Assembly: GCA_019637685.1 (NCBI GenBank)
Contig: JAHBVF010000001.1
Coordinates: 239,581-303,580 of the forward strand
Source: Caldilineaceae bacterium
Lineage (GTDB): Bacteria > Chloroflexota > Anaerolineae > Caldilineales > Caldilineaceae
Direction: 5' to 3'
Length of the DNA stretch: 64,000 nucleotides
Shown: in pieces, positions 60,359 to 64,000 of the stretch
How the letters are laid out: each line of letters opens with the position of its first letter
How positions within the stretch are numbered: the stretch's first letter is position 1
Made by a program: the position numbers and the translations under genes
Notes under the pieces: model-generated
Told to the model about the DNA's origin: nothing
The model's input: only the letters and a program-made list of their open reading frames with translations
Databases searched by the model: none

Positions 60359-62046
60359 TACTCGTGCTCCCCCAACGCCTCCGCCTTAATCGCCTTTAGC
60401 CGCTTCATCACATCATTCCCGCCCCGGCCAAAGTAGTCGTGCAGCCGCGTGTACTCGGCGAAAAGCTGCTCGTAGACCGCCTGGTTTTCGGGGATGGGCC
60501 GGTAGACCACATCCTGCAACTGGGCCATCTGCTCCACGGCCTCGCCGATGGAATCGAAGCCACCCGCGGCTTTGCCCGCGGCCACCGCAGCAAACATCGC
60601 CGAGCCGAACGCGCCCGCCTGTTCGGTCCCCGCCACGCGGATTTCTCGCCCGGTCACATCGGCATAGATTTGCATGAGCAGTCTGTTGCGCCCCGGCAGG
60701 CCGCCGCAGCCGACAATCCGGTCCACGGCCACGCCGTTGCTGTGGAAGGCGTCCACAATCACCCGCGTCCCGTAGGCCGTGGCCTCGATCAGCGCCCGGT
60801 AGATCTCCTCCGGTTTGGTCGCCAGCGTCGCGCCGATAAGCAGACCGGTCAGGTCCACATCCACCAGCACCGAGCGGTTGCCATTCCACCAGTCCAGGGC
60901 CAGCAGACCGGACTCACCGGGCTTCTGCTGGGCGGCCAAACCCTCCAGATAGTGATGGACATTCAGCCCCCGGCTGGCCGCGGCTTCAAAATAGGCGGCG
61001 GGCACGCAGTTGTCCACAAACCAGGCGAAGTGATCGCCCACGCAGGACTGGCCTGCCTCGTAGCCGAAGAGACCGGGAATGATGCCGTCCTCGACCACCC
61101 CGCACATCCCCTCCACTACCCTCTCCTCCCGGCCCAGCAGCATATGGCAGTTGGATGTGCCCATAATAATCACCATTGTACCCGGCTCGGTGACAGTGGC
61201 CGCGGGCACGGCCACGTGTGCGTCCACATTGCCGATGGCGACGGCGATGCCGGGGCGCAGGCCGGTTTTGGCGGCCATCTCAGCGGTCAAGCTGCCGGCG
61301 CGTTGGCCGATGGGATAGATGTCGGTGGAGAGCTTCTCCTCCACCAGATTTTCCAGACGGGGGTCCAGCGCGGCGAAGAATTCTTTGCCCGGATAGCCCG
61401 CCCGTTTGTTCCAGATGGCTTTGTAGCCCGCGGTGCAGGCGTTGCGCCGTTCCTCGCCGGTCAGTTGCATGACAATCCAATCGGCGGCTTCCATAAAACC
61501 GTCGGCCGCGGCGTAGACATCCGGCGCGTCGTTGAGGGTCTCCCAGATTTTGGGGATCATCCATTCGGACGAGATTTTGCCGCCGTAGAGTTTGAGCCAG
61601 CCTTCGCCCCGGGCCGCGGCGATTTCGTTGAGCCGGTTGGCTTCGGGCTGGGCCGCGTGGTGCTTCCACAGTTTGACCCAACTGTAGGGGTTGTCCCGCC
61701 ATTTCGGGTCCATACAGAGCGCGCTGCCGTCCGCGGCCACAGGCAGCATTGTGCAGGCGGTGAAGTCTGTGCCGATGCCGATGACATCCTCGGCGCGCAC
61801 ATTGCCCGCCCGCAGGACTTGGGGAATCGTCGCCACCAGTACGTCGATATAATTCTGGGGATTTTGCAGGGCGAAGTCCGGGGGTAGGGGTTTGTCGCTG
61901 CCGGGCAGGTGCTCGTCGATCACCCCGTCGCCGTAGGGATGGACAGCCGTTGCCACTTCCTGACCGCTGGTCACATCCACCAGCACCGCGCGCCCGGATT
62001 CTGTGCCGTAGTCCACGCCGATTGTGTATTTGTGGGAAGTAGTCAT
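60355..62046 (-). CDS. araB: ribulokinase
   Basis: A 563-residue FGGY-family kinase. [17 protein letters not shown] opens the first domain, [12 protein letters not shown] is the ribulokinase substrate loop, [23 protein letters not shown] binds phosphates (core IMGTSNCHM) and [19 protein letters not shown] the adenine. Phosphorylates L-ribulose. Start ATG 62046 by homology; the longer frame runs into a repeat. Downstream of araA. Confidence 0.95.
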   Translation of the reverse strand: MTTSHKYTIGVDYGTESGRAVLVDVTSGQEVATAVHPYGDGVIDEHLPGSDKPLPPDFALQNPQNYIDVLVATIPQVLRAGNVRAEDVIGIGTDFTACTMLPVAADGSALCMDPKWRDNPYSWVKLWKHHAAQPEANRLNEIAAARGEGWLKLYGGKISSEWMIPKIWETLNDAPDVYAAADGFMEAADWIVMQLTGEERRNACTAGYKAIWNKRAGYPGKEFFAALDPRLENLVEEKLSTDIYPIGQRAGSLTAEMAAKTGLRPGIAVAIGNVDAHVAVPAATVTEPGTMVIIMGTSNCHMLLGREERVVEGMCGVVEDGIIPGLFGYEAGQSCVGDHFAWFVDNCVPAAYFEAAASRGLNVHHYLEGLAAQQKPGESGLLALDWWNGNRSVLVDVDLTGLLIGATLATKPEEIYRALIEATAYGTRVIVDAFHSNGVAVDRIVGCGGLPGRNRLLMQIYADVTGREIRVAGTEQAGAFGSAMFAAVAAGKAAGGFDSIGEAVEQMAQLQDVVYRPIPENQAVYEQLFAEYTRLHDYFGRGGNDVMKRLKAIKAEALGEHEY

Positions 62047-62066
62047 TGTGACTCCTATTGAAAGAG

Positions 62067-62130
62067 AGCCACTGACGAACACTGATAAACACGGATAAAA
62101 ATCAGCGTTCATCAGTGTTCATCAGTGGCT
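62067..62130. repeat. hairpin between araA and araB
   Basis: AGCCACTGACGAACACTGA (62067-62085) pairs with TCAGTGTTCATCAGTGGCT (62112-62130). The interior holds AAACACGGATAAAAATC. It lies inside the ara operon and could set relative araA and araB levels. Confidence 0.85.
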
Positions 62131-62140
62131 ACTTTTGTTG

Positions 62141-63652
62141 TTATATGCCCTGCGCCAAGTGATAGTAAAGATCGTTCCAGCGCAATTCTTTCTTGAACTC
62201 CCGCATCTGCGTCTGCTGGTCGATGAGCAGTGTTTCGACGCCCGCGATTTCGGCGAAATCCTCCAAATGTTCGACAGTGACCGATTGGCTGAAGCCTGTG
62301 TGATGCGCGCCGCCCGCCTGAATCCAGGCCGCCGCGGCCAGTTTCAGATTGGGGTGGGGAACCCACAGGGCGCGGGCCACGGGCAATTTGGGCAGGGACG
62401 CTTCGGGCGTGACCACATCCACTGTGTTGATGAGCAGGCGGAAGCGCTTGCCCATATACATCAGCGACGCGTTCAGGGCCGGACCGGCGGGCACATTGAA
62501 GACCAGCCGTACTGGGTCGGCTTTGCCGCCGATGCCCAGGGGGTGAATCTCCAGGGAGGGTTTGGCCGCGGCAATGGAAGGGCAGATTTCCAGCATATGC
62601 GCGCCCAGCACGGACATCCCGCCGGGGTGGAGGTGATAGGTGTAGTCCTCCATAAACGATGTGCCGCCGGGCAGTCCCGTGCCCATCACTTTCATCGCCC
62701 GCACCAGCGCGGCCGTCTTCCAGTCGCCCTCCCCGGCAAAGCCGTAGCCGTCGGCCATCAGCCGCTGGGGGGCCAGCCCAGGCAATTGAGTCAGCCCGTG
62801 CAAATCTTCAAAAGTGGTGGTGAAACCGGCAAAGCCGCCCTCTTTCACAAAGGAGCGGATGCCCAGCTCGATGCGGGCTGCGTCGGCCAGGGAGGCGCGC
62901 TGTGCCCCGCCTGCGCGCAGGGGTTCGGCCACTACATACTGCTCCTCGTATTCCGCCACCAGCGCATTTACCGCGGCGTCGCTGGCCCCGTTGATGTGAG
63001 CCACCAGATCGCCCACGCCGTAGCCGTTGACGCTGTAGCCAAAGGCCATCTGCGCGGCCACTTTGTCGCCTTCGGTCACGGCCACCTGGCGCATGTTGTC
63101 GCCAAAGCGGGCAAATTTGGCGTGCTGACTATCGTGCCAGGCTGCCGCGGCCCGGGTCCACACATCCAGCCGGGCCAGGGCCTCTTCGTCCTGCCAGTGA
63201 CCGACCACAACTTTGCGGCGCAGACGCATGCGCGTGCCGATGAAGCCGAACTCCCGCCCGCCGTGCGCGGTCTGGTTCAGATTCATAAAATCCATATCGA
63301 TGGAATCCCAGGGGATGTCCCGGCCAAATTGGGTGTGGAACTGGGCGAAGGGCTTCTGCAAGGCCATCAGCCCGGCGATCCACATTTTGGCCGGGGAAAA
63401 GGTGTGCATCCACATCACCAGCCCGATGCAGTTGGCCGCGGCGTTGGCCTCCTGGCAGATGGCGTGAATCTCTTCGGATGTCTTCACCACCGGTTTGAAG
63501 ACGACATTGACGGGAAGCAGGGGCGAGGCGTCCAGGCTGGCGGCGATGGTGCGGGCGTCGTCGGCCACCTGTTGCAATACCTCCGGGCCGTAGAGATGCT
63601 GGCTGCCGGTGACAAACCAGACTTCCAGGGTGGGAAAGGCTTTGCCAGTCAT
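62141..63652 (-). CDS. araA: L-arabinose isomerase
   Basis: A 503-residue isomerase. [16 protein letters not shown] is the family N-terminus, [18 protein letters not shown] the substrate region and the metal ligands sit in [16 protein letters not shown] and in [14 protein letters not shown]. Converts L-arabinose to L-ribulose. First gene of the araA-araB operon. Confidence 0.96.
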   Translation of the reverse strand: MTGKAFPTLEVWFVTGSQHLYGPEVLQQVADDARTIAASLDASPLLPVNVVFKPVVKTSEEIHAICQEANAAANCIGLVMWMHTFSPAKMWIAGLMALQKPFAQFHTQFGRDIPWDSIDMDFMNLNQTAHGGREFGFIGTRMRLRRKVVVGHWQDEEALARLDVWTRAAAAWHDSQHAKFARFGDNMRQVAVTEGDKVAAQMAFGYSVNGYGVGDLVAHINGASDAAVNALVAEYEEQYVVAEPLRAGGAQRASLADAARIELGIRSFVKEGGFAGFTTTFEDLHGLTQLPGLAPQRLMADGYGFAGEGDWKTAALVRAMKVMGTGLPGGTSFMEDYTYHLHPGGMSVLGAHMLEICPSIAAAKPSLEIHPLGIGGKADPVRLVFNVPAGPALNASLMYMGKRFRLLINTVDVVTPEASLPKLPVARALWVPHPNLKLAAAAWIQAGGAHHTGFSQSVTVEHLEDFAEIAGVETLLIDQQTQMREFKKELRWNDLYYHLAQGI

Positions 63653-63694
63653 TGGGGTACTCCTTTAGCGGGTGGGAGTGGGGTGGTGCGGACA

Positions 63695-63704
63695 AAAACG
63701 TTTT
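63695..63704. promoter_or_regulatory. candidate LacI/GntR-type operator AAAACGTTTT
   Basis: A perfect ten-base palindrome 43 bases before the araA start. A near copy (ATAACGTTTT) lies before the GH4 gene at 56786. Confidence 0.5.
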
Positions 63705-63825
63705 AATGATTTTGAGATAGACAGCTATACATGGACGAAGCGGCTGGCTGTAGGATTGATTGTGAATGGTTGTGGAAATCGAACAGCGCCCTACGGAGCA
63801 AATACAGCAGGCGCGCCTGTGGAGT

Positions 63826-63854
63826 AGTATAGTCGAGAGCCGGGGCGATGCCAA
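63826..63854 (-). promoter_or_regulatory. candidate promoter of araAB
   Basis: On the minus strand TTGGCA (63849-63854) and TATACT (63826-63831) are 17 bases apart, near-consensus for a housekeeping promoter. Transcription would start near 63819, leaving a leader of about 165 bases that contains the AAAACGTTTT palindrome. The rest of 63653-64000 shows no gene. Confidence 0.65.
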
Positions 63855-64000
63855 GAACGATTTGGGGGAGGTTTGCCACAAACCAAAGCCGGATTTCACG
63901 TATTCATTTGAGGCGAAAAATATCACCGATTGACCGCGGCAGGGAAAGCTGTTGCACGGCTTCAACTTCGTCGGATAAGGCTCTTTCAAGAAAAAACGTG

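Noticed and set aside
60439..61887. 482-codon open frame antisense to araB
   Set aside because: Shadow frame; araB on the other strand has all family motifs.
62135..63706. 523-codon open frame antisense to araA
   Set aside because: It is the shadow of araA in a GC-rich gene; its translation is His/Gly/Gln-rich with no family features.

Overview
The window is chromosomal DNA of moderately high GC. It is dense with metabolic genes and has many GTG/TTG starts, tight ATGA overlaps and an unusual load of intergenic palindromes. Gene content and protein style (ATP synthase operon with GTG-started atpB and 75-residue c subunit, LamG-linked CHAT protein, araBA plus a GH4 enzyme, two pst systems, Ser/Thr kinase with an FHA regulator) fit a member of the Chloroflexota, probably the Anaerolineae/Caldilineae side. 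That assignment is inference; no rRNA or tRNA gene is present to test it.

Layout. 0.2-5.6 kb: glycosyltransferase, YacP-like NYN protein, membrane protein, M20 and M14 peptidases. 5.6-12.8 kb: first phosphate cluster (pstS-pstC-pstA-pstB1-pstB2-phoU), a phoU relic and a PhoR-like histidine kinase. 12.8-19.1 kb: second phosphate cluster (pstS-pstC-pstA-pstB) continuing into arsenite efflux (acr3) and arsenate reductase (arsC). 19.3-22.5 kb: CHAT-domain membrane protein and a two-helix K+ channel. 22.6-26.7 kb (minus): two SDRs, a D-threonine-aldolase-like enzyme and an ArgE-like deacylase. 27-32.6 kb: two unknown proteins, a B12 diol dehydratase (large/medium fusion plus small subunit) split by a minus-strand TumE-type toxin-antitoxin pair. 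32.8-36.2 kb (minus): metal ABC permease and ATPase, flavin disulfide oxidoreductase. 36.4-39.8 kb: carB. 39.9-46.9 kb (minus): phosphoesterase, solute-binding protein, glycosidase-like protein, coiled-coil protein, coaD, HAD phosphatase, hemW, FHA-wHTH regulator. 47-48 kb: divergent Ser/Thr kinase. 48.4-56 kb: atpI-like, atpB-E-F-H-A-G-D-C. 56.2-63.7 kb: small membrane protein, GH4 enzyme, araD-type epimerase, alcohol dehydrogenase, then convergent araBA.

How parts work together. The two Pst systems form a phosphate/arsenate module. Cluster 1 uses two different ATPases whose defects are complementary, predicting an asymmetric heterodimer; cluster 2 has one fully canonical ATPase and is wired to arsenic detoxification. 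Around them lie relics of a PhoB-type regulator and two PhoU proteins, and an 11-bp-phased TTAACA array (candidate Pho box) sits before pstS of cluster 2. The arabinose genes convert L-arabinose to ribulose-5-P and then xylulose-5-P, and share a candidate operator half-way between the two divergently placed starts and their promoters.

The most unusual theme is repeat invasion. Nearly every intergenic space carries a palindrome, one 99-bp element occurs twice at about 98% identity (one copy splits atpD from atpC), another element occurs twice with flanking direct repeats, and intergenic-type repeats appear in frame inside carB (twice), the disulfide oxidoreductase and hemW.
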